Numbered from the stretch's first letter, positions 8,044 through 16,348 are shown. The stretch: DNA of 64,000 nt from Aldehydirespirator sp965116965 (GCA_965116965.1 OZ220743.1:3224001-3288000), one strand, 5' to 3'. A program made the numbers and translations. The notes: generated by a model from the letters alone, not told the origin.

Positions 8044-8139
8044 CACTGGCTAGCCGAAACCTGGCCCCCTCTAGCTTGCCGTTCGGTCCTCGGGTGGCGA
8101 GGGCTCGCCATGCCATATTCCCAAGGGAGGGAAGACTAA

Positions 8140-9201
8140 ATGCGCAATTCAAGGCGCCGGCCCCTCTGGCTGCCGGTGATTCTCGTGAGCTTCTCACTCG
8201 TGGCCGCAGCGTGCGGTGACGACGACGAAGAGACCTCTACACCGGAGGCCGCTACCGATACCGGCTCCGCGGAACCCGCTGCAACCTCGGCGGACGCGGC
8301 CATGACCGAAGAAGAGACGGCCCCTGTCTCGGGGGAGGTGAACATCTCCGGTTCGTCGACGGTGGAGCCGATCTCGATCCGGGTGGCGGAGCTGTTCGAG
8401 GACGCGGCCCCGGATGTGTCGGTGACCGTGGACGGTCCCGGCACCGGCGACGGCTTCAAGCTGTTCTGCGCGGGCGAGACCGACATCTCCGACGCCTCCC
8501 GCCAGATCAAGGACTCCGAGAAGGAAGACTGCTTCGAGGCCGGCATCACCAACATCGTCGAACTCAAGGTGGGCATCGACGGCATCGCGGTTATGACCAA
8601 CGCTGACAACGACGCGATCGAGTGCTTGAACTTCCACCAGCTGTTCGACCTCATCGGCCCCAACGGCGAGGGCACCAGCACCTGGGCCGAGGCCTCAGCC
8701 GGCCTGCCCGACGCCCCGCTGGACATCTTCGGACCCGGCGAGGAGTCCGGCACCTTCGACTCCTTCGTCGAGATCGTCCTCGAGGACCTCGCCGAGGAGG
8801 CCGGAGTCGACGCCACCACCCGAACCGACTACAGCCCCTCAGGCAACGACAACGTCATCCTGCAGGGCATCCAGTCCAGCGACGCCAGCCTGGGCTGGGT
8901 CGGGTTCGCCTTCGCCATCAACGCCTCGGGCGTGAAGCTGCTGGAGGTCGACGGCGGCGACGGTTGCGTGTCGCCCACCGCCGACACCATCGCCTCCAAC
9001 GAGTACCCGATCAGCCGGGACCTATGGATCTACGTCAACGCGGACAAGGCCGCAGCCAACCCCGCCATCGTCGCCTACGTCGACTTCTACGTCTCAGAGG
9101 CCCTCAGCCAGGCCGTCAGCGAGGTCGGCTACGTGCCGCTCACCGCTGCCGCCCACGCCGAGACCGCCGACCGCTGGCACAGCCGCACCCTCCTCAGCTA
9201 G
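8140..9201 (+). CDS. pstS: phosphate ABC transporter, phosphate-binding lipoprotein
   Basis: The 353-residue precursor has a lipoprotein signal peptide (SLVAAACGDDDEE) and an acidic Thr/Ala linker. The PstS fold follows: VNISGSSTVEPISIRVAELF, then VDGPGTGDGFKLFCAGETDISDASRQI, which forms phosphate-binding loops, and FGPGEESGTFDSFVEIV. GGGAGGGAAG 8-17 bp before the ATG gives a plausible ribosome site. It captures phosphate outside the membrane and delivers it to PstCA. The gene heads pstS-pstC-pstA-pstB-phoU and sits behind PHO-box-like repeats. Confidence 0.93.
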   Translation: MRNSRRRPLWLPVILVSFSLVAAACGDDDEETSTPEAATDTGSAEPAATSADAAMTEEETAPVSGEVNISGSSTVEPISIRVAELFEDAAPDVSVTVDGPGTGDGFKLFCAGETDISDASRQIKDSEKEDCFEAGITNIVELKVGIDGIAVMTNADNDAIECLNFHQLFDLIGPNGEGTSTWAEASAGLPDAPLDIFGPGEESGTFDSFVEIVLEDLAEEAGVDATTRTDYSPSGNDNVILQGIQSSDASLGWVGFAFAINASGVKLLEVDGGDGCVSPTADTIASNEYPISRDLWIYVNADKAAANPAIVAYVDFYVSEALSQAVSEVGYVPLTAAAHAETADRWHSRTLLS

Positions 9202-9253
9202 AACATCGGGCACCCGGCCCGGATCTGACCCGGAAGGCCCCCGCCGACATTCC

Positions 9254-9292
9254 ATGACTGACACTCCATGACCGACACTCCATGACCGACAC
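9254..9292 (+). repeat. three 14-bp tandem units around the pstC start codon
   Basis: ATGA(C/T)TGACACTCC-like units begin at 9254, 9268 and 9282. Each unit begins with ATG, but because the unit is 14 bp the three ATGs lie in three different frames; only the last (9282) is in frame with pstC. Confidence 0.7.
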
Positions 9293-10433
9293 GAATGTCG
9301 TACATCCAGAGCTTCTGACTGTCGATCAGCTTCAGATCACGCCTTCCCGCAGGCACCGCGAAGTGATCATCAGATACACGCTGCTGGTGACGGCGCTCGT
9401 GTCGGTTGTGGTGAGCACGCTGATCGTGTGGAGCCTCCTGCGGGAGGCGTGGACCTTCATCACGCAGGTGGACTGGGCCGACACATGGGGACAGCGGGGA
9501 TGGTTCCCCCGGCGGGGACTGTACGACATCCCGACCATCGTCGTGTCCTCCCTGATCGTCACCGGGATCGCCATGGTGGTGGCCGGGCCGCTGGGTCTGG
9601 GGGCCGCGGTGTACCTGTCGGAGTACGCCAACCGGAGGGTGCGGTCATGGCTCAAGCCCGCGCTGGAGATCCTGGCCGGCATCCCTTCGGTCGTGCTGGG
9701 CTTCTTCGCGCTGACCTGGATCGCGCCCAACATCGTGGGGCGCATCGGCAAGGACACCTTCCTGGTGCTGGGCGCGGTGATCCTGCTCGGCTACGCGGTG
9801 ATCTCCGCGGGGATAGCACGATCCAAGATCAAGCAGTACCGGGAGGGAACGGCCGATCCCTCGGCCCGCATCGGCGCGGTGGCGTCGATAGCGACGCTGG
9901 TGGTCGTCTTCGCCCTGGCGCTGGCCTGGATACTCGATGTGTGGCTGGAGTTCGCGCCCAACGACGCCGGGTCGCTGGCCGCGGGCGGTATCGGCGTTGG
10001 GATCCTGACCATCCCGCTGGTGGCCTCGATCTCCGAGGACGCCATGGCCGCGGTGCCCGACTCGCTGCGGGAGGCGTCCGCGGGGCTCGGCGCCCGCAAG
10101 ATGGCCACGGCCACCACGGTGGTGCTGCCTGCGGCCATTTCCGGCATCGTGGCCGCCTTCATCGTGGCCGTCTCGCGGGCCATCGGCGAGACGATGATCG
10201 TGTTCATGGCCGCTGGCGCGGCCGACGCGGCCCGGTTCGCCGACTCCCCCTTCGAGGGAGGCCTGACCATGACCGCAGCAATGGCCTCGCTGGCCTCGGG
10301 CACCGACAGCGTCGTGGGCGAGGGCCTCACCTTCCAGAGCCTCTACTTCGTGGGCCTGCTGCTGTTCCTGGCCACCTTGAGCCTCAACATCATCGCCTCC
10401 CGCTTCGTGTCGAAGGTCCGGGAGGCCTACTGA
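9282..10433 (+). CDS. pstC: phosphate ABC transporter permease PstC
   Basis: A 383-residue membrane protein with a cytoplasmic N-terminus of about 30 residues and several hydrophobic helices. The first is near residues 32-50, and a pair near GPLGLGAAVYLSEYANRRVR begins the permease core. The coupling motif DSLREASAGLGARKMATATTVVLPAAISG lies near residue 260 and matches the EAA loop that contacts PstB. RAIGETMIVFMAAG follows, as in PstC proteins. It forms the channel with PstA. The protein is longer than E. coli PstC (319 residues) because of an extra loop with two helices around residues 160-230. Confidence 0.92.
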   Translation: MTDTNVVHPELLTVDQLQITPSRRHREVIIRYTLLVTALVSVVVSTLIVWSLLREAWTFITQVDWADTWGQRGWFPRRGLYDIPTIVVSSLIVTGIAMVVAGPLGLGAAVYLSEYANRRVRSWLKPALEILAGIPSVVLGFFALTWIAPNIVGRIGKDTFLVLGAVILLGYAVISAGIARSKIKQYREGTADPSARIGAVASIATLVVVFALALAWILDVWLEFAPNDAGSLAAGGIGVGILTIPLVASISEDAMAAVPDSLREASAGLGARKMATATTVVLPAAISGIVAAFIVAVSRAIGETMIVFMAAGAADAARFADSPFEGGLTMTAAMASLASGTDSVVGEGLTFQSLYFVGLLLFLATLSLNIIASRFVSKVREAY

Positions 10434-10455
10434 TGGACCTGATGGATCCGCGCCG

Positions 10456-11418
10456 ATGATCAGCCGCCTCTCCGACGACAGGTCCCGGGCCGCCATCGCC
10501 GCCTCCATCGAGAGGCGCCGGGTGGACACCCGGGGCCTGCTGTTCAAGACGGTGCTCCAATCGTGCCTCCTGATCACGCTGGCCCTGCTGGCCGTGCTGC
10601 TGGTCACCGTGGCGTTGGACAGTACCGACCAGATAGGCACCCGCCTGTGGGATTTCCTCCAGGGCACGCTGCGGTCCCGATCGTCCGACGAGAGCCTCGG
10701 CATCCACCAGGGCATGTACGGCTCCCTGTGGATAGCCATCATCGTGGCCGTGCTGGCCTTCCCCATCGGGATCGGCGCGGCGGTCTACCTCGAGGAGTAC
10801 GCCCCCCGGAACCGCTTCACCGCCTTCATCGAGGTCAACATCCGCAACCTGGCCGGCGTGCCGTCGGTGGTGTACGGCCTGTTGGGGCTGGCCCTGCTGC
10901 TCAACGGCCAGATCTTCGGCCTCGACCGGTTCACCGGCGGAAGCTCGGCCCTCTCGGGCGGGATCACGCTGGCCATTCTCGTGCTGCCCATCGTGGTGAT
11001 CACCTCCGGCGAGGCCTTCCGGGCGGTGCCCATCGAGCTCCGGGAGGGCGCCTACGGCGTGGGCGCCACCAGGTGGGAGATGATCCGGACCCAGGTGCTG
11101 CCCTACGCCGCGCCGGGCATCCTCACCGGCACGCTTCTGTCGATGTCCCGAGCCGTCGGCGAGGCCGCCCCGCTGATCCTGGTGGGCGCCATCTCCGGGC
11201 GGCTCGGCGACAATCCCGGCCTGTTCGACATCGGCGCCCTCACCGACCAGTTCACCGCCCTGCCCATCGTCATCACGAGCTGGACGGTGCAGTCCGGCCG
11301 GGACGTCGGCTTCATCGCGGCGGCCGCGGCCGCCATCGTCGTCCTGCTCGTGTTCGTGCTAATGATGAACTCCGCCGCCATCCTGCTGAGGAACCGGTTC
11401 GAGAAGAAGAGAGGCTGA
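10456..11418 (+). CDS. pstA: phosphate ABC transporter permease PstA
   Basis: A 320-residue integral membrane protein starting at ATG 10456, 22 bp after pstC. It has a cytoplasmic leader, a first helix near residues 33-52, the region FPIGIGAAVYLEEYAPRNR, and the EAA-type loop PIELREGAYGVGATRWEMIRTQVLPYAAPGIL. The segment SRAVGEAAPLILVGA is typical of PstA. It pairs with PstC to form the phosphate channel. Only one base separates its stop from the GTG of pstB, consistent with an operon. Confidence 0.92.
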   Translation: MISRLSDDRSRAAIAASIERRRVDTRGLLFKTVLQSCLLITLALLAVLLVTVALDSTDQIGTRLWDFLQGTLRSRSSDESLGIHQGMYGSLWIAIIVAVLAFPIGIGAAVYLEEYAPRNRFTAFIEVNIRNLAGVPSVVYGLLGLALLLNGQIFGLDRFTGGSSALSGGITLAILVLPIVVITSGEAFRAVPIELREGAYGVGATRWEMIRTQVLPYAAPGILTGTLLSMSRAVGEAAPLILVGAISGRLGDNPGLFDIGALTDQFTALPIVITSWTVQSGRDVGFIAAAAAAIVVLLVFVLMMNSAAILLRNRFEKKRG

Positions 11419-11419
11419 A

Positions 11420-12322
11420 GTGTCCATGACAGAAGAGGCTCCCCGTTCGATGGCAGAATCGGCCCCTCGCTTGATCGAGCGTCCGGTCGCCACTGACGGC
11501 GAGGTGACCCCGGCACCGGGGATGCCTTCGCTGGCCACCGAGCGGGACGTCGTGTTCGAGTCGCAGGACGTGAACGTCTATTACGGAGCCTTCCGCGCCG
11601 TGCGGGACGTGACCTTCACCGTGCCCAAGAACGAGATCATGGCCCTCATCGGCCCCTCGGGGTGCGGCAAGTCCACGGTGCTGCGCTGCTACAACCGGAT
11701 GAACGACCTCATCAAGGACGCCCGGGTCACCGGCTCCATCACCTACCGCGGCACCGACCTGTACGACGAGCGGGTCGACCCTGTCGAGGTCCGCCGCCGC
11801 ATCGGCATGGTGTTCCAGAAGCCCAACCCCTTCCCCAAGTCGATCTACGACAACGTGGCCTACGGGCCGCGGGTGGCCGGCCAGAGGAAGGGTCTCGACG
11901 ACATCGTGGAGAACTCGCTGCGCAAGGCGGCCCTGTGGGATGAGGTGAACGATCGCCTCAAGGACTCGGCCCTCGGGCTGTCGGGAGGCCAGCAGCAGCG
12001 GCTCTGCATCGCCAGGGCCATCGCGGTCGGCCCCGACGTGCTGCTGATGGACGAGCCCTGCTCAGCGCTCGACCCCATTGCCACCGCCCGCATCGAGGAC
12101 CTGATGCAGGAGATCAAGCAGGACTACACGATCATGATCGTGACCCACAACATGCAGCAGGCCGCCCGGGTGAGTGACACCACCGCCTTCTTCACCGCGG
12201 ACGTCACCTCCGAGAATGACACCCGCACCGGCATCCTGGTGGAGGTGGACACCACCCAGAAGATGTTCTCCAATCCCTCCGACGAGCGCACCGAGAACTA
12301 CGTCACCGGCCGGTTCGGCTGA
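11420..12322 (+). CDS. pstB: phosphate ABC transporter ATPase PstB
   Basis: This 300-residue ABC ATPase powers phosphate import. It has Walker A (GPSGCGKSTVLRCYNRMNDL), the Q-loop MVFQKPNPFPKSIYDNVAYGPR, signature LSGGQQQRLCIARAI, Walker B VLLMDEPCSALDP, and the switch VTHNMQQAARVSD. All are diagnostic of PstB. The first in-frame start is GTG 11420; ATG 11426, two codons later, is equally possible. A roughly 45-residue leader precedes the conserved domain (VNVYYGAFRAVRDV), longer than in E. coli. Confidence 0.95.
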   Translation: MSMTEEAPRSMAESAPRLIERPVATDGEVTPAPGMPSLATERDVVFESQDVNVYYGAFRAVRDVTFTVPKNEIMALIGPSGCGKSTVLRCYNRMNDLIKDARVTGSITYRGTDLYDERVDPVEVRRRIGMVFQKPNPFPKSIYDNVAYGPRVAGQRKGLDDIVENSLRKAALWDEVNDRLKDSALGLSGGQQQRLCIARAIAVGPDVLLMDEPCSALDPIATARIEDLMQEIKQDYTIMIVTHNMQQAARVSDTTAFFTADVTSENDTRTGILVEVDTTQKMFSNPSDERTENYVTGRFG

Positions 12323-12333
12323 GAGAGACGATC

Positions 12334-13095
12334 ATGACCGAGCAGACCCGCAAGGGGTTCCACGCCGAGATCGACGAGATCAGCGACCTGATAGTCCAGC
12401 TCGCCGCCCGGGCCAGCGACGCGGTGGCCAGGGCCACCGACGCCCTGCTGAAGTACGACCTGGCCGAGGCCCAGCAGATCATCGACGACGACGACCACAT
12501 CGACGTGGCCGCCATCGAGGTCGAGGAGAAATGCCAGAGCCTGCTGGCCCTGCAGCAGCCCATGGCCGGCGACCTCCGCCAGATCCTGGCTGCCATGTGG
12601 ATCACCGGCGAGCTCGAGCGGACCGGCGGCCTGGCCTGCAACATCTGCAAGGGCGCCCGCCGAATGTTCCGCACCGAGCTGCCCCCCAGGCTGCGCGGTC
12701 TCATCGCGGAGATGAACGAGGAGGCCATCCGGCTGATCCGGTTGTCGGTGGACTCCTACTCCGAGCACGACGCTGCCTTGGCCAGCGCCCTTCACGACAT
12801 CGACGACCGGCTCGACAGCCTGCACCGCACCTTCGTCAAGACCCTCCTGGAGTCCAGCCGCACCCACGATCTCGACGTTCAGCCGTCGATGCAGCTGGCC
12901 CTGATAGCCCGCTACTACGAGCGCATCGGCGACCACGCCGTGAACATCAGCGACCGGGTCCGCTACATGGTTTCCGGGGTCATGCCGTGGCGGGCCGGGT
13001 TGGCCCGGCACCGGGTCAGAGACGAGCCGAGAACGCATGAACTGGCCGCCGACTCGGCGGAGATGTCCTCCAACGGCGACGACAAGGCCGACTAG
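12334..13095 (+). CDS. phoU: phosphate transport system regulator PhoU
   Basis: The 253-residue helical protein has two PhoU repeats: one near residues 10-110 (FHAEIDEISDLIVQLAARA; LALQQPMAGDLRQILAAMWI) and a second near 120-220 (ALIARYYERIGDHAVNISDRVRYMV). Each has the E/D-rich metal-site helices of the family. PhoU represses the Pho response when phosphate is plentiful by linking the Pst transporter to the sensor kinase. The gene is 11 bp after pstB and 12 bp before a sensor kinase, the expected context. Confidence 0.92.
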   Translation: MTEQTRKGFHAEIDEISDLIVQLAARASDAVARATDALLKYDLAEAQQIIDDDDHIDVAAIEVEEKCQSLLALQQPMAGDLRQILAAMWITGELERTGGLACNICKGARRMFRTELPPRLRGLIAEMNEEAIRLIRLSVDSYSEHDAALASALHDIDDRLDSLHRTFVKTLLESSRTHDLDVQPSMQLALIARYYERIGDHAVNISDRVRYMVSGVMPWRAGLARHRVRDEPRTHELAADSAEMSSNGDDKAD

Positions 13096-13107
13096 AATCG
13101 AATACCG

Positions 13108-14337
13108 ATGACCTCGCTCATCATCGGAGTGCTCCTGGTGGTGGGCGGCGCAATGGTGGGCATCGCCCTGGACCGGGCTCTTCTGCGACGATGGATCAGG
13201 AACCGCGACCCCCAGCGGCACAACCAAGCCGCCCGGGGGCGGGCATCCCACAGCCGGCGGCACTCAGCCCGCCGCGTCATCGAGGACGCCGATAAGCGTC
13301 TGGAGTCGGCCGAGGCCGGCCAAGTGTCAGCCGAGACCGCGGCCAGCAGGATGGAGGCGAGCCTCGACGCCCTGGAGGCAGGGCTCGTACTGTGCGACCG
13401 CGACGGACGGGTGGTGGCCCACAACACCGCGGCCACGCAGTTCCTCCAGGCCCGACACGGCGAAGCTCTCGTGACCCGGGTGATCAAGGAGCTGCTCGAG
13501 CAGGCCCGATCCGGCGAGCAGGCCACGACCAGGGTCGAACTGCACGCCGAGCCCCGACGCAGCTACGAGGTGAGGGCCGGGCCGGTCGAGCGCGGGGGCG
13601 AGATACTGGGCGCGGTCGCACTGGTGCACGACATCACCGAGCACGACCGCATCGAGTCGGTGAGGAGGGACTTCGTGGCCAACGTCAGCCACGAGCTCAA
13701 GACCCCGATCGGGGCCCTGAGCCTGCTGGCCGACTCGCTGGCCGCGGACGCCGAGCCCGAAGTGGCGGCGCGGCTCGCGGGCCGGATGCAGATCGAGATC
13801 CAGCGAGTGGCCAACACCATCGATGACCTCCTGACTCTGGCCATGCTGGAGGACGAGAGCGGCCGTCCGGACGAACGGGTGGACATCGGCGCCGTCGTGG
13901 CGGCAGCCAGCGACCGGATCTCGGAGACCGCCGAGCAGCGCGACGTCAAGGTGGTGGTATCGATGCCCACCGACCTTGCCCCCATGCGAGGCTCCCGGCT
14001 GCACCTCGAGTCGGCGGTATTCAACCTCCTCGACAATGCGATCAAGTTCAGCGACCCCGGCGAACGAGTCGACGTGCAAGTCGAGACGGACCGTGACACC
14101 TTGACCCTCTCGGTGACCGACGAGGGCATCGGCATACCGGCAGCCGAGCAGTCCCGGATCTTCGAGCGCTTCTACCGCGTCGACCGGGCACGCAGCCGCA
14201 GTACGGGGGGCACCGGGCTGGGCCTGTCGATCGTTCGCCATGTGGCACTGAACCACGGCGGTGACGTGAGCGTGACCTCGCGGGAGGGCCTCGGAGCCCA
14301 GTTCACCCTCACCCTGCCCCTCGACAACGGCGACTGA
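13108..14337 (+). CDS. SenX3-like phosphate sensor histidine kinase
   Basis: A 409-residue kinase with one N-terminal membrane helix (SLIIGVLLVVGGAMVGIAL) and an alpha-helical linker. A PAS-like domain follows (ALEAGLVLCDRDGRVVAHNTAATQF), then the HisKA box FVANVSHELKTPIGALSLLA with the phospho-accepting His near residue 195. The ATPase domain has the N box NLLDNAIKFS, G1 DEGIGIP, the F box and G2 GGTGLGLSIV. This layout matches SenX3 of mycobacteria and PhoR of Streptomyces. It directly follows phoU, so it most likely senses Pst/PhoU status. The partner response regulator normally next to it is absent; the plus-strand cluster ends here. Confidence 0.88.
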   Translation: MTSLIIGVLLVVGGAMVGIALDRALLRRWIRNRDPQRHNQAARGRASHSRRHSARRVIEDADKRLESAEAGQVSAETAASRMEASLDALEAGLVLCDRDGRVVAHNTAATQFLQARHGEALVTRVIKELLEQARSGEQATTRVELHAEPRRSYEVRAGPVERGGEILGAVALVHDITEHDRIESVRRDFVANVSHELKTPIGALSLLADSLAADAEPEVAARLAGRMQIEIQRVANTIDDLLTLAMLEDESGRPDERVDIGAVVAAASDRISETAEQRDVKVVVSMPTDLAPMRGSRLHLESAVFNLLDNAIKFSDPGERVDVQVETDRDTLTLSVTDEGIGIPAAEQSRIFERFYRVDRARSRSTGGTGLGLSIVRHVALNHGGDVSVTSREGLGAQFTLTLPLDNGD

Positions 14338-14351
14338 CCGCACGCCGGCCC

Positions 14352-14469
14352 GAACTGGCAGCAGAACGCACGCATACCGTGCACAACGCTGCCAATTCCC
14401 CCACTAGCCGCCCACCCGGCCCGAACTGGCAGCAGAACGCACGCATACCGTGCACAACGCTGCCAATTC
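14352..14469 (-). repeat. hairpin repeat family A, copies 1 and 2
   Basis: Two copies (14352-14398 and 14423-14469) lie 71 bp apart between the convergent kinase and hydrolase genes. Each has an 11-base arm GAACTGGCAGC, 5 unpaired bases, an inner 5-bp stem GCACG/CGTGC around a 5-nt loop, 5 unpaired bases, and the closing arm GCTGCCAATTC. The one imperfect outer pair becomes G-U if the minus strand is transcribed. Copy 2 begins 16 nt after the hydrolase stop, so it may act as a terminator or 3'-end stabiliser. Confidence 0.8.
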
Positions 14470-14484
14470 CCCGGTGAGGGGGCG

Positions 14485-15288
14485 CTAGAGGTTGGCGTTC
14501 CGGTCGCCGGCGCCGGCCGCCGAAGCCAGCAGCGACTGGCGCTGGCGCTCAAGCCAGCCGAGCAGCACCGCGACGGCCCTGGGATCGTGGCGCAGGTGGT
14601 GCCCTGCGCCGCTGATGATCCGCAGGTCGGAACCGGGATGGGCATCGGCGAGGACGCGGGCATCGAACACCGGAACGGTCTCGTCGTCGCTGCCGTGGAG
14701 CACCAGCAGGGACCGGCCACCGAGCGACTCGGCCGCCTCGACGGCTCGGACGGCCTTGATCTCGGCAGCCCACCGGTCAAACCGCCTGGGGAACTCCGGA
14801 TCGCGCACCACCCCGACCTCCCGGGCCCACACCAGCAGCTTGCGAGGATTGCGGGCCCAGTCCTCGAAATCGGCCGGAGCGGCCACTGCGGCCACCCCCC
14901 GGACCCGCTCGTCGCGACTGGCCACGACAACGGCCAGCGCGCCCCCGGTTCCGAAGCCGACGAGCCATACGCCGTCGCACGGCATCTCTGACTCCAGGAA
15001 GTCGATGGCACCGACAAGGTCGCGCCGCCAGCCGTCGAGCGAGAAGTCGCCGCCGGAGCCGGCCACTCCCCTCGACGCGTAGGTCAGGGCGGTGAAGCCG
15101 GTCCCGGCTGCGATCAGGTCGGCGAGGGCGGGCATGGTCATGGTGGAGTTGATCCCGCCCCCCGCCTCGGTGGGGAAGCCGTGCACGATGATCACCGCCG
15201 GCTGCACTGTCGGCGCCCGGGCGGGCCGGGCGAGATGGGCCGTCAACTCGTTCGAGTCGACGGTGAACCGGCTGTCCATCGGGCTCAC
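14485..15288 (-). CDS. alpha/beta hydrolase, atypical nucleophile motif
   Basis: A 267-residue alpha/beta-hydrolase-fold protein. VIIVHGFPTEAGGG gives the HG oxyanion segment, LTYASRGVAGSGGDFSLDGW the strand-4 region, LLVLHGSDDETVPVFDA the acid (Asp) region, and GAGHHLRHDP the catalytic His region. At the nucleophile elbow the sequence is VWLVGFGTGGALA, so the usual GxSxG has Gly where the Ser should be. Either the family uses a variant or the protein is not a classical esterase. No signal peptide is visible. It stands alone on the minus strand; substrate is unknown. Confidence 0.8.
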   Translation of the reverse strand: MSPMDSRFTVDSNELTAHLARPARAPTVQPAVIIVHGFPTEAGGGINSTMTMPALADLIAAGTGFTALTYASRGVAGSGGDFSLDGWRRDLVGAIDFLESEMPCDGVWLVGFGTGGALAVVVASRDERVRGVAAVAAPADFEDWARNPRKLLVWAREVGVVRDPEFPRRFDRWAAEIKAVRAVEAAESLGGRSLLVLHGSDDETVPVFDARVLADAHPGSDLRIISGAGHHLRHDPRAVAVLLGWLERQRQSLLASAAGAGDRNANL

Positions 15289-15312
15289 CGTATCGGCGTG
15301 GACGGGCGCGCA

Positions 15313-15340
15313 GTGGGGCGGGCCGAGCGGCCCGCCCCAC
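15313..15340. repeat. perfect 12-bp inverted repeat
   Basis: GTGGGGCGGGCC (15313-15324), loop GAGC, GGCCCGCCCCAC (15329-15340). It lies 24 bp upstream of the minus-strand hydrolase start and has no convergent gene end beside it, so it is more likely an upstream hairpin or operator than that gene's terminator. The remaining gap 15341-15651 holds a weaker CCACC/GGTGG hairpin near 15540 and no gene I can support. Confidence 0.55.
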
Positions 15341-15651
15341 TAGTCGTTTCTGCCGGAAATCCCGGTCGAGCCTCGCACACTCGCAGCCGGGATGGCCGCG
15401 GTGCCTGGCCGGATGTGACTAGGTCCGGCGACTCGGATCGGGGGTGGAGCTGGCGGGGATTCGCCAGTCGGTCCAGCTTGCCGTAGCTAGCGGCCAGCCA
15501 CCTCCAAGGTCACAAAGCGTTTAGCACTCAGTTGGACCACCTCCTTTCCTTGGTGGCACCAGTCAACCACAATCCGCCCCCCATTCCAAGCACTGGGGAC
15601 ATCCAGGGTTAGGGGACGAGCCTGCGGCTCAGGACGACCCCATCTGGAGAG

Positions 15652-15686
15652 AATGCAAATATATTGTAGTTGCATTACATGATATG
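15652..15686 (+). promoter_or_regulatory. AT-rich promoter region with AATGCAA/TTGCATT inverted repeat
   Basis: A 7-bp inverted repeat (15652-15658 and 15670-15676) frames an AT-rich core in otherwise GC-rich DNA, followed by ATGATATG. It precedes the coiled-coil gene at 15706 by about 20-50 bp. It probably contains its promoter and possibly an operator; exact -35/-10 boxes are not clear. Confidence 0.35.
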
Positions 15687-15705
15687 TGACGCTAGGGTCG
15701 GCGAC

Positions 15706-16179
15706 GTGGAAACGATCACGCTCGCGGATCTCGCTCCCATCATCGCGGCGGTGCTGGGGCCGATGCTGGTCTTCGCGGCCGCGACCATGCGATACCAGCA
15801 CCTCGACAGCACCAAGACCCGCGACCTCATCGACAAGAACCGCGAACTCAGCGAGCAAGCCCACAAAGAGACCCGCGACCTCATCGACAAGAACCGCGAA
15901 CTCAGCGAGCAAGCCCACAAAGAGACCCGCGACCTCATCGACAAGAACCGCGAACTCAGCGAGCAAGCCCACAAAGAGACCCGCGACCTCATCGACAAGA
16001 ACCGCGAACTCAGCGAGCAAGCCCACAAAGAGACCCGCGAAGTCATGGACAGGAACCACCGGGAACTCAGCGTCAGCCTCGGCGACGCCCGCGAGCGCCT
16101 GAGCCGCATGGAGGGCTACCTGAGAGCCTTGGCTCCGCCCCCGAACAACGCCGCCGACGGAGACGCCGAAGCCGCCTGA
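15706..16179 (+). CDS. membrane protein with four identical 18-residue coiled-coil repeats
   Basis: This protein of about 157 residues starts at GTG 15706; ATG 15679 in the same frame is an alternative. A hydrophobic segment (LADLAPIIAAVLGPMLVFAA) is followed by four identical copies of TRDLIDKNRELSEQAHKE and a degenerate fifth (TREVMDRNHRELS). It ends RLSRMEGYLRALAPP. The repeat is strongly charged and heptad-compatible, so it should form a long helix. The tail RLSRMEGYL matches RLARIEGFL in the protein at 217-603. Function is unknown; such proteins may anchor or measure distance in the envelope (speculation). Confidence 0.7.
   Translation: METITLADLAPIIAAVLGPMLVFAAATMRYQHLDSTKTRDLIDKNRELSEQAHKETRDLIDKNRELSEQAHKETRDLIDKNRELSEQAHKETRDLIDKNRELSEQAHKETREVMDRNHRELSVSLGDARERLSRMEGYLRALAPPPNNAADGDAEAA
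15817..16032 (+). repeat. four identical 54-bp tandem repeats inside a gene
   Basis: Units start at 15817, 15871, 15925 and 15979, each 54 bp and identical at the DNA level, encoding 18 residues. Perfect identity, including third codon positions, implies recent amplification or ongoing homogenisation by slippage or recombination. Confidence 0.9.
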
Positions 16180-16330
16180 GCCCAAAGTTGCGGTTCACGC
16201 ACCGGCGGCACCATCACCTGCTTGGGGCTACGCCCATCGCGAACGGATCGAGATTCGCTCCGGCAGCTTCACAGCTATCGCCGCTAGCCGGGAGCCCATG
16301 TGGGGCCTGTGCCCTCACAGAGTTATGGCT

Positions 16331-16348
16331 AGAATATTCTGTACAGAA
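16331..16348 (+). promoter_or_regulatory. overlapping palindromes, likely toxin-antitoxin operator
   Basis: AGAATATTCT (16331-16340) and TTCTGTACAGAA (16337-16348) are perfect palindromes sharing four bases, 24 bp before the antitoxin ATG. Phd/VapB-type antitoxins normally repress their own operon by binding such sites. Confidence 0.45.

Noticed and set aside
15817..16032. Possible CRISPR array
   Set aside because: The 54-bp units are contiguous and identical with no spacers and encode in-frame residues.
15487..16185. Minus-strand open frame with repeated LLAEFAVLVDEVAGLFVG units
   Set aside because: It is the antisense of the four 54-bp repeats; the plus frame gives a sensible membrane-plus-coiled-coil protein with a matching relative elsewhere.
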